The notes under the pieces: generated by a model | What the model saw: the letters and a program-made list of their open reading frames with translations, nothing else | The model's database searches: none | Told to the model about the DNA's origin: nothing | Assembly: GCA_017457305.1 (NCBI GenBank) | Contig: JAFTHP010000030.1 | Span: 1 to 62,546 of the forward strand | Origin: Clostridia bacterium | GTDB taxonomy: Bacteria > Bacillota > Clostridia > Christensenellales > CAG-314 | Reading direction: 5' to 3' | Length of the DNA stretch: 62,546 bases | Made by a program: the position numbers and the translations under genes | In this document: piece after piece, positions 1 to 8,427 of the stretch | Layout: each line of letters begins with the position of its first letter | Position numbering within the stretch: position 1 is the first letter of the stretch

Positions 1-1
1 C

Positions 2-907
2 ATCATTGCCACAATTCAGTACATTGCCCTAATTGTCAACGCAATACTAACCTTTTCTTGGACAATTTCCTTTATCCCACACGTCAAGGTAAGTATGCGC
101 CGTATCTCTGCGGTGTTGCAGCTGGAAAGCAAGCGTAGCTACGAGCATTTGGACGTTCAACTGGATGGTCAAATTCAGTTTGAAAAGGTAAGTTTTTCCT
201 ATGCACAAAGCCAAGTAAACGTGGTAGATAATGCCACGCTGCAGGTAGACCAAGGTCAAATTGTAGGCATCATTGGTGGAACAGGCAGTGGCAAAACAAC
301 GTTGCTCAAGTTAATAATGGACTACTATCCCACAAAATCCGGCAAGAGATATTTTGGTGGAATAGATTACGACCAACTAACTCCTCCAACTGTCAGGGAT
401 AACATTTCCGTTGCATTGCAAAAACCTATGATTTTTGAAGGCACCATTGCTGACAATATTCGTGTTGGCAACCCTTTAGCAACGGAAGAACAAATAACAC
501 AAGCACTGCAAATTGCTCAACTTGGACAGTTTATTGAAGAAAATGCCGATGGCATCAACTACGCAGTAACGCAAGCTGGCACAAATATTTCTGGCGGACA
601 AAAGCAACGTATTTCCATTGCTCGTGCCATTTTGCGTGATGCATCGGTGTATATTTTTGACGACAGCTTTTCTGCACTAGATTACCTTACAGAAAGCAAC
701 CTTCGCAAGGCGCTAAACAAGTATTTGCAGGGAAAAACACAAATCATTGTAACTCAACGCGCGGCAACGGCAATGCGTTGTGACAAAGTGTACGTAATGG
801 AAAACGGCAAAATTGTAGGTTGCGGCACGCACAAGCAACTGCTAGAAAGCTGTCAAACGTACAAGGAAATTTATCAAAGTCAGCTAGGGGGTGGTTTGGA
901 TGAGTAA
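2..907 (+). CDS. ABC exporter half-transporter, non-canonical NBD (5' truncated by window)
   Basis: The reading frame is open to the window edge, so the N-terminal membrane domain is missing and about 300 C-terminal residues remain. Visible parts are the end of the last membrane helix and coupling region, then a full nucleotide-binding domain with Walker A GGTGSGKTT, Q-loop, and signature SGGQKQR. The Walker B ends in DD (YIFDDSFSALD) where a catalytic Glu is expected, and the switch loop has VTQR with Gln in place of His. In family knowledge (TM287/288, BmrC/BmrD) such a degenerate half pairs with a catalytically competent partner. The next gene, overlapping by 8 bases, is that partner. Substrate is unknown; lipid or drug export is the usual role. 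Confidence in family is high, in substrate nil. Confidence 0.9.
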   Translation: MIATIQYIALIVNAILTFSWTISFIPHVKVSMRRISAVLQLESKRSYEHLDVQLDGQIQFEKVSFSYAQSQVNVVDNATLQVDQGQIVGIIGGTGSGKTTLLKLIMDYYPTKSGKRYFGGIDYDQLTPPTVRDNISVALQKPMIFEGTIADNIRVGNPLATEEQITQALQIAQLGQFIEENADGINYAVTQAGTNISGGQKQRISIARAILRDASVYIFDDSFSALDYLTESNLRKALNKYLQGKTQIIVTQRAATAMRCDKVYVMENGKIVGCGTHKQLLESCQTYKEIYQSQLGGGLDE

Positions 908-2678
908 AAAATCAAAACCTAGTTATAGCGTTGGCAAAACAGTTGGCAAGCTAATTGCCGACCTCAAGCCTATTGCGTGGGCGCTGTTTATTTGCGCAGT
1001 AATTTGTGTTTGTTCGGTACTGTTGACCGTTCAAACGCCGGAAATTATCAACGATATGACCAATATGCTGTACGACTATGGCACAAAGGGTACAACGTTG
1101 GATATGGTTCAAATGGGCAAGTGGTGTATTCAATTGCTTGTAATGTACGGCGGGGCGGCAGTTTTGTCTAGTTTGATGGTTGTGCTGATGACCAATATCA
1201 CTTCTCGCTACTACACCAAGGGTATGCGCGTGCGTATCAGCGAAAAAATCAAAAAGTTGCCCGTTAGCTTTGTGGATAACACACCGAACGGGGAATTACT
1301 TTCCCGCATGATGAACGACGTATCCAACATGAGCAACACAATCCACGTAATTATCAACACTTTCGTTGACGGATTTGTGCGCATTGTGCTAATCACCATT
1401 TTGATGTACCAAGTCAACTGGGCAATGGCAACTGCGGTTGTGGTGCTTGTTCCGTTGTCGGTAGTTCTTTCGGTGTATATTTCCAACAAGAGTGAAAAAA
1501 CTTGGCACGAATTTAGAAAGGTAAATGGTCAAATGTATGCCTTTATCGAAGAAGACTACGGCGGATTTGACACAGTCAAGGCATACAACTTGGAAGAAGG
1601 ACAACGAGAAAAATTTGTAAACATTACCAACGACTTCCGTGGCAAGATGAAAAAAGGCTACATTTTGTCTGGACTAATTCAACCAATCATTGCCCTTACA
1701 AACAGCATTGCCTATGTGGCGGTATGTGTAGTTGGCGGGCTTTTGGCAACTCAACCCAACCCCACAGTTAGCGTTGGCGACATTGTAGAAATTGTATTGT
1801 TCGCCAAGATGTTTGCTGGTCCATTGGAAAGTATTGCTGGCGGTATGGGCTCCATCCAACATACGTTGGCGTGTGCAAACCGCGTGTACAAGTTGTTGGA
1901 AATGCCCGAACTAACACAACAACCAATCGTTCAATTTGGCGGACAAGGGGAAGTGGAGTTTAGGGACGTTTGTTTTTCCTATTCGGCAGATAAACCCCTT
2001 ATCCAACACCTAAATCTCAAGGTAAAGGCTGGCCAAAAGGTTGCGCTTGTTGGCCCAACAGGTGGCGGAAAAACAACCATTGTCAATCTGCTTATGCGCT
2101 TTTACGACGTGGATAGTGGTAGCATTTTGATTGATGGTGTGGATATTTCCACTGTGGATAGAGCCACCGTTAGAGAACAATTTGGTATGGTTTTGCAGGA
2201 TACTTGGCTATTTAACGGAACAGTTTTTGATAACATTGCTTACGGCACGGAAAACGCTACAATGGAGCAAGTTGAGCAAGCGGCAAAGTATGCTTACGTA
2301 GATCACTTTGTAAATAGCCTACCGAACGGCTACAATACAGTTATCAACGAAGAGTCCACCAATATCAGTAGCGGACAAAAACAGCTGTTGACAATAGCAC
2401 GCAGTTACTTGGCTAACAGAAGGATGTTGATATTGGACGAAGCAACTAGCAACGTAGATACTCGTACTGAAATATTGCTTCAACAAGCAATGGATCGTTT
2501 GCTCAAGGGACGTACAAGTTTTGTAATTGCCCATCGTCTTTCTACCATTGTCAATGCCGACGTGATACTAGTTGTAAACAACGGACAGGTAGTGGAACAG
2601 GGCACTCACAAGGAGCTTCTTGAAAGAAACGGCTTTTACACAAAGATATACAACAGCCAATACGAACTTCTCAACTAG
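900..2678 (+). CDS. ABC exporter half-transporter, canonical NBD
   Basis: Full-length type IV ABC exporter half (592 aa): an N-terminal six-helix membrane domain over roughly the first 320 residues and a C-terminal ATPase with Walker A GPTGGGKTT, signature SSGQKQ, Walker B LILDEATSNVD with the catalytic Glu present, and switch-loop His in IAHRLST. The signature's first Gly is replaced by Ser (NISSGQ). I start at ATG 900, which has an AGGGGG ribosome-binding site at 886-891, rather than the in-frame GTG at 891. The gene overlaps the end of the upstream half-transporter, which implies translational coupling and a heterodimer. This half should carry the competent catalytic site. A terminator follows at 2837-2875. 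Confidence 0.92.
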   Translation: MSKKSKPSYSVGKTVGKLIADLKPIAWALFICAVICVCSVLLTVQTPEIINDMTNMLYDYGTKGTTLDMVQMGKWCIQLLVMYGGAAVLSSLMVVLMTNITSRYYTKGMRVRISEKIKKLPVSFVDNTPNGELLSRMMNDVSNMSNTIHVIINTFVDGFVRIVLITILMYQVNWAMATAVVVLVPLSVVLSVYISNKSEKTWHEFRKVNGQMYAFIEEDYGGFDTVKAYNLEEGQREKFVNITNDFRGKMKKGYILSGLIQPIIALTNSIAYVAVCVVGGLLATQPNPTVSVGDIVEIVLFAKMFAGPLESIAGGMGSIQHTLACANRVYKLLEMPELTQQPIVQFGGQGEVEFRDVCFSYSADKPLIQHLNLKVKAGQKVALVGPTGGGKTTIVNLLMRFYDVDSGSILIDGVDISTVDRATVREQFGMVLQDTWLFNGTVFDNIAYGTENATMEQVEQAAKYAYVDHFVNSLPNGYNTVINEESTNISSGQKQLLTIARSYLANRRMLILDEATSNVDTRTEILLQQAMDRLLKGRTSFVIAHRLSTIVNADVILVVNNGQVVEQGTHKELLERNGFYTKIYNSQYELLN

Positions 2679-2836
2679 TTTTTCTTACCCATTGGTTTGC
2701 TGACATACTAAACCAATTAAAATATGACACGTAAAGTCATTAAAGAGCATTACTTGTAACATTATACAAAGTCTTCCAATAATTATTAATTGCTTTGAGA
2801 AGACAATTAAATGTTTGATTAGAACACAAATAACAC

Positions 2837-2875
2837 AAAAAGGGATTGCAAAATCTAGATGCGATCCCCTTTTTA
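2837..2875 (+). terminator. Intrinsic terminator after ABC exporter pair
   Basis: A stem of AAAGGGATTGC against GCGATCCCCTTT with a short A/T loop is followed by TTTTATTT. It lies about 160 bases after the exporter stop. Apart from a GTCTTC...GAAGAC inverted repeat near 2770-2803, I see nothing else convincing in 2679-3130. Confidence 0.65.
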
Positions 2876-3136
2876 TTTAGTTGTTTATTGGCTAAGTAGC
2901 GGTAATTTTCATTTGCAGTTATACTAAAAAAACAATAACAAAAACCACAAATAAATAAAAATCCTTAATGTAATTTTAAGTTTTGTGGTATATACTGTTA
3001 TCACACAAACAAAAAAGTGTTGTTGGGAACTAAAGGATAACAAACGTTGTTTTGCTTTTGTTTTTCTCTTATATTTATTATTCCCCCTAGAATAATGTAC
3101 TTCCAGTTTCCTTTACTAACCAACATAAAAAAGCAA

Positions 3137-3172
3137 AAAGGGTTTGCCCAAGAAGGCAAGCCCTTATCTTTT
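3137..3172 (-). terminator. Intrinsic terminator of queH
   Basis: The stem AAGGGTTTGCC / GGCAAGCCCTT has a six-base loop. Read on the minus strand it is followed by TTTTTGCTTTTTT, directly downstream of the queH stop. Confidence 0.8.
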
Positions 3173-3175
3173 TGT

Positions 3176-3823
3176 TTATTCGTTTGTTTCACAGGATTGT
3201 TGCATCTGGGCAAAGCTGAAACAACAGCCACAGTAGTGTTGGCGGTAGATATTGTATTTGTCGCACAACTCTATGCTAATGTCGTATCCGTTGCGTTTTT
3301 TGAAGTTGTTTGGCAACCATTTTGTGGTTCCCGTTGTCAGCCGCTTGCCTATTTCATTTAGTGTTCTGCTATTTTTGTAGGGGCTTACGGTAAGGGTGGT
3401 TGTTACAAACTGGAAGTTGTTTTGTTGTGCATATTGCACACTGCTGCCAATTCGATATTCAAAGCAGATAGTGCATCTTTTGCCCCCTTCTTTTTCCTTT
3501 TCGTATCCTTTTGCTGCTTGCAAAAAATCTTGTGGAGCATGGGGTTTTGCTACAACCTTAACAGGTACAACAGGTTGCACTACAAATTGACCGTTGTTTA
3601 CAATAGCCACCAAGCGATTTATTTCGTCCAATCTTTTTTGCCACTCCTGTTGGTCGGTGATGTTGTCGTTGCTGTAGTACAAGGTAACGTCAAAGGTGTC
3701 CACTAGTTGGGTGAGACAATATGATGCGCATCCAGCACAACAAACGTGCAAAAGTAGTGTTGGTTTTTGTCCAGCAAGCGCATTTTTTTGTTTAAGCATT
3801 AGCTTGTCATAACATTGAATCAT
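3176..3823 (-). CDS. queH: Epoxyqueuosine reductase QueH
   Basis: A 215-residue protein of the QueH (formerly DUF208) family, which reduces epoxyqueuosine to queuosine in tRNA and replaces the B12-dependent QueG. The sequence shows the family cysteine clusters: HVCCAGC near residue 28, CTICFEYR mid-protein, and YCGCC near the C terminus, which hold the Fe-S cluster and metal site. It is monocistronic. The start is unusual: a promoter TTGCCA-17-TATAAT (minus strand, 3830-3858) places transcription initiation at about the A of the ATG, with no ribosome-binding site, so the mRNA is probably leaderless. No other queuosine gene is in the window. Confidence 0.9.
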   Translation of the reverse strand: MIQCYDKLMLKQKNALAGQKPTLLLHVCCAGCASYCLTQLVDTFDVTLYYSNDNITDQQEWQKRLDEINRLVAIVNNGQFVVQPVVPVKVVAKPHAPQDFLQAAKGYEKEKEGGKRCTICFEYRIGSSVQYAQQNNFQFVTTTLTVSPYKNSRTLNEIGKRLTTGTTKWLPNNFKKRNGYDISIELCDKYNIYRQHYCGCCFSFAQMQQSCETNE

Positions 3824-3829
3824 GGCTAC

Positions 3830-3858
3830 ATTATACTACATTTTCCTTTTCTTGGCAA
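3830..3858 (-). promoter_or_regulatory. Sigma-A-type promoter of queH
   Basis: Read on the minus strand: TTGCCA (3853-3858), a 17-base spacer, TATAAT (3830-3835). The predicted start falls 6-7 bases on, at the queH ATG (3821-3823). Confidence 0.7.
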
Positions 3859-3924
3859 TGTTTGTTTTGCTGTTAGTCAACAATCAGTTCAACCACAAAT
3901 TGAAAAAACTCAATTATCTAGTTA

Positions 3925-3953
3925 TTGTTTACTTTTTTGTTTAATGATACAAT
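3925..3953 (+). promoter_or_regulatory. Promoter of XRE regulator gene
   Basis: TTGTTT (3925-3930), 17-base spacer, TACAAT (3948-3953). This predicts a leader of about 40 bases before ATG 4000. Confidence 0.6.
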
Positions 3954-3999
3954 AGTGTTGTTCTTGCAGGAATCACAAAAAAACAACGAGGTAAACAAT

Positions 4000-4557
4000 A
4001 TGAACAATCTATCAGTAGGAAAATATATTCAACAACAACGCAAGAGTGTTGGGCTAACTCAACAGCAACTTGCCGACAAACTTAACATCAGTTTTCAAGC
4101 AGTATCCAAATGGGAAAATGGCGAAACCTATCCAGACGTAACACTGTTGTTACCCCTTGCGGATATTTTGCAAACAACCACAGACAAAATTCTTAGCGGT
4201 GGGGTTTGGACGCTCAATCAACACAAAAGGATAACGTTGCAGGATATCTACGAAGGTATCAATGCTTTTTGCACAATAAAGCGCACGTTACATCAAACAA
4301 TGTTTTACACAAGCGCAATATCTGGTATAAACAACGCTATGAATTTTGATATGGAAGCTAGCTTATCCACAGAGCAAGGCAAGCAGGTGTTGTATACCGA
4401 AGCCATTTTGCAAAGCATAATGAGCGGTTGCTACGTGGAAATAGAAAGACTTGAAGAGTTGATTACCGATTCCAAGCTAGTGGAGCAAATAAACAAGGCT
4501 CTCAAAAAATTGTGTTTGGATGCCGCCAGCCAAAACAATTTGACAATAACAAAATAG
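4000..4557 (+). CDS. XRE-family transcriptional regulator
   Basis: A 185-residue protein with an N-terminal helix-turn-helix of the XRE/Cro type (QQRKSVGLTQQQLADKLNIS, then the recognition stretch FQAVSKWENGETYP) over roughly residues 5-60. The remaining ~120 residues form an alpha-helical domain I do not recognise. ATG 4000 is preferred over upstream in-frame codons because a GAGG ribosome-binding site ends nine bases before it and a promoter lies at 3925-3953. The gene stands alone, between queH and the leftward metG cluster, and shares a terminator with the opposing gene. Target genes cannot be told from sequence; autoregulation is common in the family. Confidence 0.85.
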   Translation: MNNLSVGKYIQQQRKSVGLTQQQLADKLNISFQAVSKWENGETYPDVTLLLPLADILQTTTDKILSGGVWTLNQHKRITLQDIYEGINAFCTIKRTLHQTMFYTSAISGINNAMNFDMEASLSTEQGKQVLYTEAILQSIMSGCYVEIERLEELITDSKLVEQINKALKKLCLDAASQNNLTITK

Positions 4558-4603
4558 ATTGATAGCGGTAGACTTTTTGCTGTAAAACAGATTATCAAAG
4601 TAA

Positions 4604-4644
4604 AAAACCCTTTTGCAGTTGTTGTGCAGAAGGGTTTTGTTTTT
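4604..4644. terminator. Bidirectional terminator
   Basis: The stem AAAACCCTTTTGCA / TGCAGAAGGGTTTT is flanked by A-rich sequence on the left and T-rich sequence on the right. It serves both the XRE gene (+) and the radical SAM gene (-). Confidence 0.8.
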
Positions 4645-5238
4645 TTATATTTTTTTACGGATACGAAGGGGAATTTTCATCTTGTCGGCAAGCTTTTGGC
4701 AAGCATCAATATCTTGTTGACCGATGCTATCCACAACGCTAAATACCACGTTGCCACCACGTTGTTTGCAAAGCTGTGCAAATTCTAACATTGCGTCAAA
4801 TGCCTTTTCGCCAAATTGACTTTTGCAATGCTGTTGGTATTTCTTTGCCGTGCTGGAGTTAAGTGACACGTTGATCACGTCGCAGCTTGTAACAATCAAA
4901 TCGGTGATATCTTCATTGTGGATGAGATTTCCTTGTCCGTTAGTGTTGATGCGTGTTGTTTTGTCAATGCAATGTAGGTAACTAGCCACCTCGTCTAGTG
5001 CTTCCAAGTTGTAGGTTGGTTCACCAAATCCACAAAATACAATTTCATCTTCGTAGTCGTCCAAGTTTGATGGAAGTTGTTCGATGATGTCGTCGCTAGT
5101 TGGTTCTTCGTTTACCCACAAGGTTTTTCCTTCAATGCCGTCTTGTGTGTGACGGATACAAAAGTCACAGTTGTTACTGCAACGGTTTGTCAAGTTGATA
5201 TAAAGTTTTTTGCCAATGGCATATACGTAGTTATTCAT
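4645..5238 (-). CDS. TatD-associated radical SAM protein
   Basis: A 197-residue radical SAM protein with the 4Fe-4S motif CX3CX2C (NRCSNNCDFCIR) near residue 18 and the GFGEPT glycine motif near residue 90. Short radical SAM proteins of this kind, encoded next to tatD, form a recognised family whose substrate is not known; I assign it from size, motif and neighbour. It lies downstream of tatD with a 50-base gap that contains a GC-rich hairpin, so it probably ends the metG-tatD transcript. A ribosome-binding site GGAAGA precedes the ATG. It lacks an extended C-terminal auxiliary cluster domain. Confidence 0.85.
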   Translation of the reverse strand: MNNYVYAIGKKLYINLTNRCSNNCDFCIRHTQDGIEGKTLWVNEEPTSDDIIEQLPSNLDDYEDEIVFCGFGEPTYNLEALDEVASYLHCIDKTTRINTNGQGNLIHNEDITDLIVTSCDVINVSLNSSTAKKYQQHCKSQFGEKAFDAMLEFAQLCKQRGGNVVFSVVDSIGQQDIDACQKLADKMKIPLRIRKKI

Positions 5239-5256
5239 AGTTGTTCTTCCAGTTAC

Positions 5257-5281
5257 AAACCCCTGACTGTTGCAGGGGTTT
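5257..5281. other. Hairpin between tatD and radical SAM gene
   Basis: Stem AAACCCCTG / CAGGGGTTT with a seven-base loop. On the plus strand it is followed by TGCTTTTTT. On the minus strand, the direction of the genes, no good T-run follows, so it is more likely a partial attenuator or mRNA-processing element than a full terminator for the operon. Confidence 0.55.
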
Positions 5282-5288
5282 TGCTTTT

Positions 5289-6071
5289 TTATTTGTTTAG
5301 ATATTGTGCAATTTTGGGAAACAAACGCAGGGTGTTTTGAGCTATTTGTTCTTCCATTTGTTTTACGTCCACGCCGTAGATATCCGCCATTTTTTGTACA
5401 ACAAGTGGGATGTTTAGCGGGGTGTTAACTGTGCCACGTAGTGGAACTGGTGCCATGTAGGGGCTATCTGTTTCGGACAAAATTCTATCCATTGGTATCT
5501 CGGCAAGTATTTCTTCCTTGCGAGCATTTTTAAAAGTTATTGCACCACCAAAGGCATAATAGTGTCCTAGTTGCACACCTTGACGCGCCAACTCTGCACT
5601 TCCGCTGTAACAATGCCACAACACGCCATTGTTGATGTGCGCTTTTTGTGCACGCAAAATATCCCATGCGTCGCCGTAGGCATCGCGTATGTGAAGGGTA
5701 ATGGGCAGGTGCAGTTTGTCGGCAATTTCTATTTGCTCGGCAAACACATCTCGTTGTACCTTTCTGTCAGACAGGTCGTAGTAGTAGTCCAAACCAATTT
5801 CCCCAACGGCAACAACCTTTGGGTTTTGTGCAAGCTCTACCATTGTTGTGCGGAACTTGTCGTCAAAGTACTTGCTTTCGTGCGGATGCATACCCACAGT
5901 TGCAAAAACTTGTGGGTATTTGTTTGCAAGCTCAACGCCATTTAGCATACTTTGGTAGTTGCAACTGTTGTTGATAACAAACTGCACGTTGCGACTAGCT
6001 AGTTGCTCAATTATTTTGTCAACGTCCTGGCAAAGCATTTCATCGTCTAGGTGAAGATGGCTATCTATCAT
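5289..6071 (-). CDS. tatD: TatD-family metal-dependent hydrolase/DNase
   Basis: A 260-residue amidohydrolase-fold protein with the TatD metal ligands in order: the SHLH pair at residues 4-6, the GEIGLDYYY glutamate, the TLHIRDA and WHCYSG histidines, and SETDSPY near the C terminus. TatD proteins are metal-dependent 3'-5' exonucleases; bacterial homologues such as YabD are often next to metG, as here. The ATG abuts the metG stop with no gap and the ribosome-binding site AAAGGAAG lies inside the end of metG, so translation is coupled. Confidence 0.93.
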   Translation of the reverse strand: MIDSHLHLDDEMLCQDVDKIIEQLASRNVQFVINNSCNYQSMLNGVELANKYPQVFATVGMHPHESKYFDDKFRTTMVELAQNPKVVAVGEIGLDYYYDLSDRKVQRDVFAEQIEIADKLHLPITLHIRDAYGDAWDILRAQKAHINNGVLWHCYSGSAELARQGVQLGHYYAFGGAITFKNARKEEILAEIPMDRILSETDSPYMAPVPLRGTVNTPLNIPLVVQKMADIYGVDVKQMEEQIAQNTLRLFPKIAQYLNK

Positions 6072-8012
6072 CTATCTAACTTCCTTTCCGCTGTCGATAT
6101 CACTTTCTGGAGTTACAAAAATTACCTTTTTGTCATCTGCGGCGCACAAAATCATACCGTTGGATTCTACGCCGCGAATCTTTGCTGGCTTCAAGTTCTT
6201 TACAAGGACAACAGTTTTACCAATCATGTATTCTGGATCGTAGTGTTGAGCAATTCCGCTAACAACTTGACGGATTTCTTCCCCTACTTGAAGCTTGAAT
6301 ACAAGCAATTTGTCGCTCTTTGCTACCTTTTCGCAGCTGATAACCTTTGCTGTGCACAACTTTACCTTGGCAAAGTCGGCAATATCAATTAGGTCTTCTG
6401 CTGGAGTAGCTTCCTTGTTGGATTGAGCCGCAGCTTGAGCTTGTTCTTCGGCAATCTTGTCTAGTGCGGCAAGTTCCTTGTTGATGTCAATGCGGTTGAA
6501 CAAGTTTTCGCCCTTGTTTACAACTGTTCCTTCCTTGATTTGACCAAATGTTGCAAGACTATCGAAGTTTGTTGGAACTTCCAAACCAAGTTTTCCAAAG
6601 ATAACCTTTGCTGTCTTTGTGATGAAAGGAAGAAGTAGTGTGGCTGAGTAGCGGATGCATTCGCACAAAACGTACATTACTGTAGCAAGGCGTTGCTTGT
6701 TACCTTCCTTGTTTAGTGCCCAAGGCATTGTTTCGTCAATGTATTTGTTTGCGCGTTGGATAATCTTGAAGATGTTTGTCAAAGCATCTGGTGCAGAAAG
6801 GTCTTCAATGTTTTGGCGAACAACTGGCAAAGTGGACGTGCACAAAGCAATCAATTCCTTATCCAAATCGGTGTAGTCGTTTGGTGCAGGGATTGTTCCG
6901 CCAAAGTATTGTGTTACCATTGCGGTAGTACGGCTAACAAGGTTACCAAGGTCGTTAACTAAGTCGCTGTTGGTGCGTGTTAGCAATGCTTCGTTTGTGT
7001 AGTTGCCGTCGCTACCAAATGGAATTTCGCGAAGTAGATAGTAACGGATTGGGTCTAGGCCATATCTGTCCACAAGGAAAAATGGATCTACAATGTTACC
7101 CTTGGATTTGCTCATTTTGTCGTTGCCAAATAGCAACCAGCCGTGACCGTAAACTTTTTTAGGAAGTGGCAAGTCAAGCGCCATTAGTAGTGCTGGCCAA
7201 ATGATGGTGTGGAAACGAACAATTTCCTTACCAACCATGTGTAGGTCTGCAGGCCAGTATTTGTCGAAGTTAGCGTGGTCTTCTTGCAAATAGCCAAGGC
7301 TTGTGATGTAGTTGGTTAGTGCGTCAATCCACACGTATGCAACGTGCTTTTCGTCAAATGGAAGCTTAACGCCCCAGTTGAAGGTTGTGCGGCTAACACA
7401 CAAATCTTTTAGGCCGGGCTTGATGAAGTTGTTGATCATTTCGTTCATACGAGATTTTGGAGAAATGAACTCGGGATTTTCTTCGTAGAACTTTACAAGT
7501 TTATCTTGATACTTGGATAGACGGAAGAAGTAGCTTTCTTCCTTTGCCATGTGCACTTCTCTGCCGCAGTCTGGACAACGATGGTCCTCTGTTAGTTGGC
7601 TTTCGGTAAAGAAAGCTTCGCAAGGTGTGCAGTACCAGCCTTCGTATTCGGACTTGTAGATGTCGCCATTTGCAAGTAGCTTTTCGTATACCTTTTGAAC
7701 GGTTAGTTCGTGGTAGTCGTCAGTAGTGCGGATAAACTTGTCGTAGCTTATATCCAAAACCTTCCACAACTCAACGATTTGTTTGTATAGTTCGTCAACA
7801 AATGCTTGTGGTGTAACGCCCTTTGCTGCCGCCTTTTCTTGAACCTTTTGACCGTGTTCGTCTGTTCCAGTAAGGTAGAATACGTCAAAACCATCCAGGC
7901 GCTTGAAGCGTGCAATAGCATCGCAAATGATGGTGGTGTAGCAGTGTCCAAGGTGGAAGTTACCGCTTGAGTAGTAGATAGGTGTAGTGATGTAGTATGG
8001 TTTTTTACACAT
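6072..8012 (-). CDS. metG: Methionyl-tRNA synthetase
   Basis: A 646-residue class I synthetase that charges tRNA-Met. Visible features are the HIGH-type motif (NFHLGH) near residue 18, a zinc knuckle (CTPC...CPDC) near 130-150, the KMSKS motif near residue 300, an alpha-helical anticodon-binding domain, an Ala/Gln/Glu-rich linker, and a C-terminal tRNA-binding domain of the Trbp111/EMAP type (about residues 545-646). The ribosome-binding site AAAGGAG precedes the ATG. The promoter lies at 8087-8115. I looked for a T-box or S-box leader and do not see one; the roughly 65-base leader holds only a small hairpin. Confidence 0.97.
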   Translation of the reverse strand: MCKKPYYITTPIYYSSGNFHLGHCYTTIICDAIARFKRLDGFDVFYLTGTDEHGQKVQEKAAAKGVTPQAFVDELYKQIVELWKVLDISYDKFIRTTDDYHELTVQKVYEKLLANGDIYKSEYEGWYCTPCEAFFTESQLTEDHRCPDCGREVHMAKEESYFFRLSKYQDKLVKFYEENPEFISPKSRMNEMINNFIKPGLKDLCVSRTTFNWGVKLPFDEKHVAYVWIDALTNYITSLGYLQEDHANFDKYWPADLHMVGKEIVRFHTIIWPALLMALDLPLPKKVYGHGWLLFGNDKMSKSKGNIVDPFFLVDRYGLDPIRYYLLREIPFGSDGNYTNEALLTRTNSDLVNDLGNLVSRTTAMVTQYFGGTIPAPNDYTDLDKELIALCTSTLPVVRQNIEDLSAPDALTNIFKIIQRANKYIDETMPWALNKEGNKQRLATVMYVLCECIRYSATLLLPFITKTAKVIFGKLGLEVPTNFDSLATFGQIKEGTVVNKGENLFNRIDINKELAALDKIAEEQAQAAAQSNKEATPAEDLIDIADFAKVKLCTAKVISCEKVAKSDKLLVFKLQVGEEIRQVVSGIAQHYDPEYMIGKTVVLVKNLKPAKIRGVESNGMILCAADDKKVIFVTPESDIDSGKEVR

Positions 8013-8054
8013 GTTGTGCTCCTTTCAAGGCTAATGGAACCTTGGTTTATATTT

Positions 8055-8078
8055 GTGGGTGCCTAACTGCAAGCCCAC
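8055..8078 (-). other. Hairpin in metG 5' leader
   Basis: GTGGG...TGC / GCA...CCCAC stem with a two-base bulge, inside the predicted 65-base metG leader. It is too small for a T-box and no T-box consensus is present. It may simply affect mRNA stability. Confidence 0.4.
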
Positions 8079-8086
8079 TAACTTTT

Positions 8087-8115
8087 ATTATATCAACTTT
8101 GATTTGTTTTGTAAA
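8087..8115 (-). promoter_or_regulatory. Promoter of metG-tatD operon
   Basis: Minus strand: TTTACA (8110-8115), 17-base spacer, TATAAT (8087-8092). Confidence 0.75.
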
Positions 8116-8362
8116 CCTTTTACCAAAGGTAAAAACAGCTTGCGTCCACACGGATGATGAAGGTAAAAAATCTTGTACCATTATGCACCAATATCTTTTC
8201 TACAAAGAAGTCTATTTTTAGTAGGTGTTTCAATTCAATAGAAAAGTGTATTACAAAATAGCCTAATTATTTGTTCAAAAGAGAACACTTTGTATTATTG
8301 TTCGCCATAGATAAAAATTATATAAAAAATACCCAATATATCCAATTTTTGCCACAATAAAG

Positions 8363-8392
8363 TTGACAATTGTTTGCAAACGAGAGTAAAAT
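8363..8392 (+). promoter_or_regulatory. Promoter of M3-peptidase lipoprotein gene
   Basis: TTGACA (8363-8368), 18-base spacer, TAAAAT (8387-8392). The ribosome-binding site AAAGGGAGG follows before ATG 8428. The rest of 8116-8362 is AT-rich with no gene that I can see. Confidence 0.65.
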
Positions 8393-8427
8393 TGTTGCAT
8401 TATATCATCCAAAGGGAGGAATAATTT

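Noticed and set aside
3047-3361. 104-codon plus-strand frame beside queH
   Set aside because: It crosses the queH terminator and overlaps queH; composition is not protein-like.
8013-8110. T-box or S-box riboswitch before metG
   Set aside because: No GGUGGNACCGCG-type consensus and only about 65 bases between promoter and start; too short.
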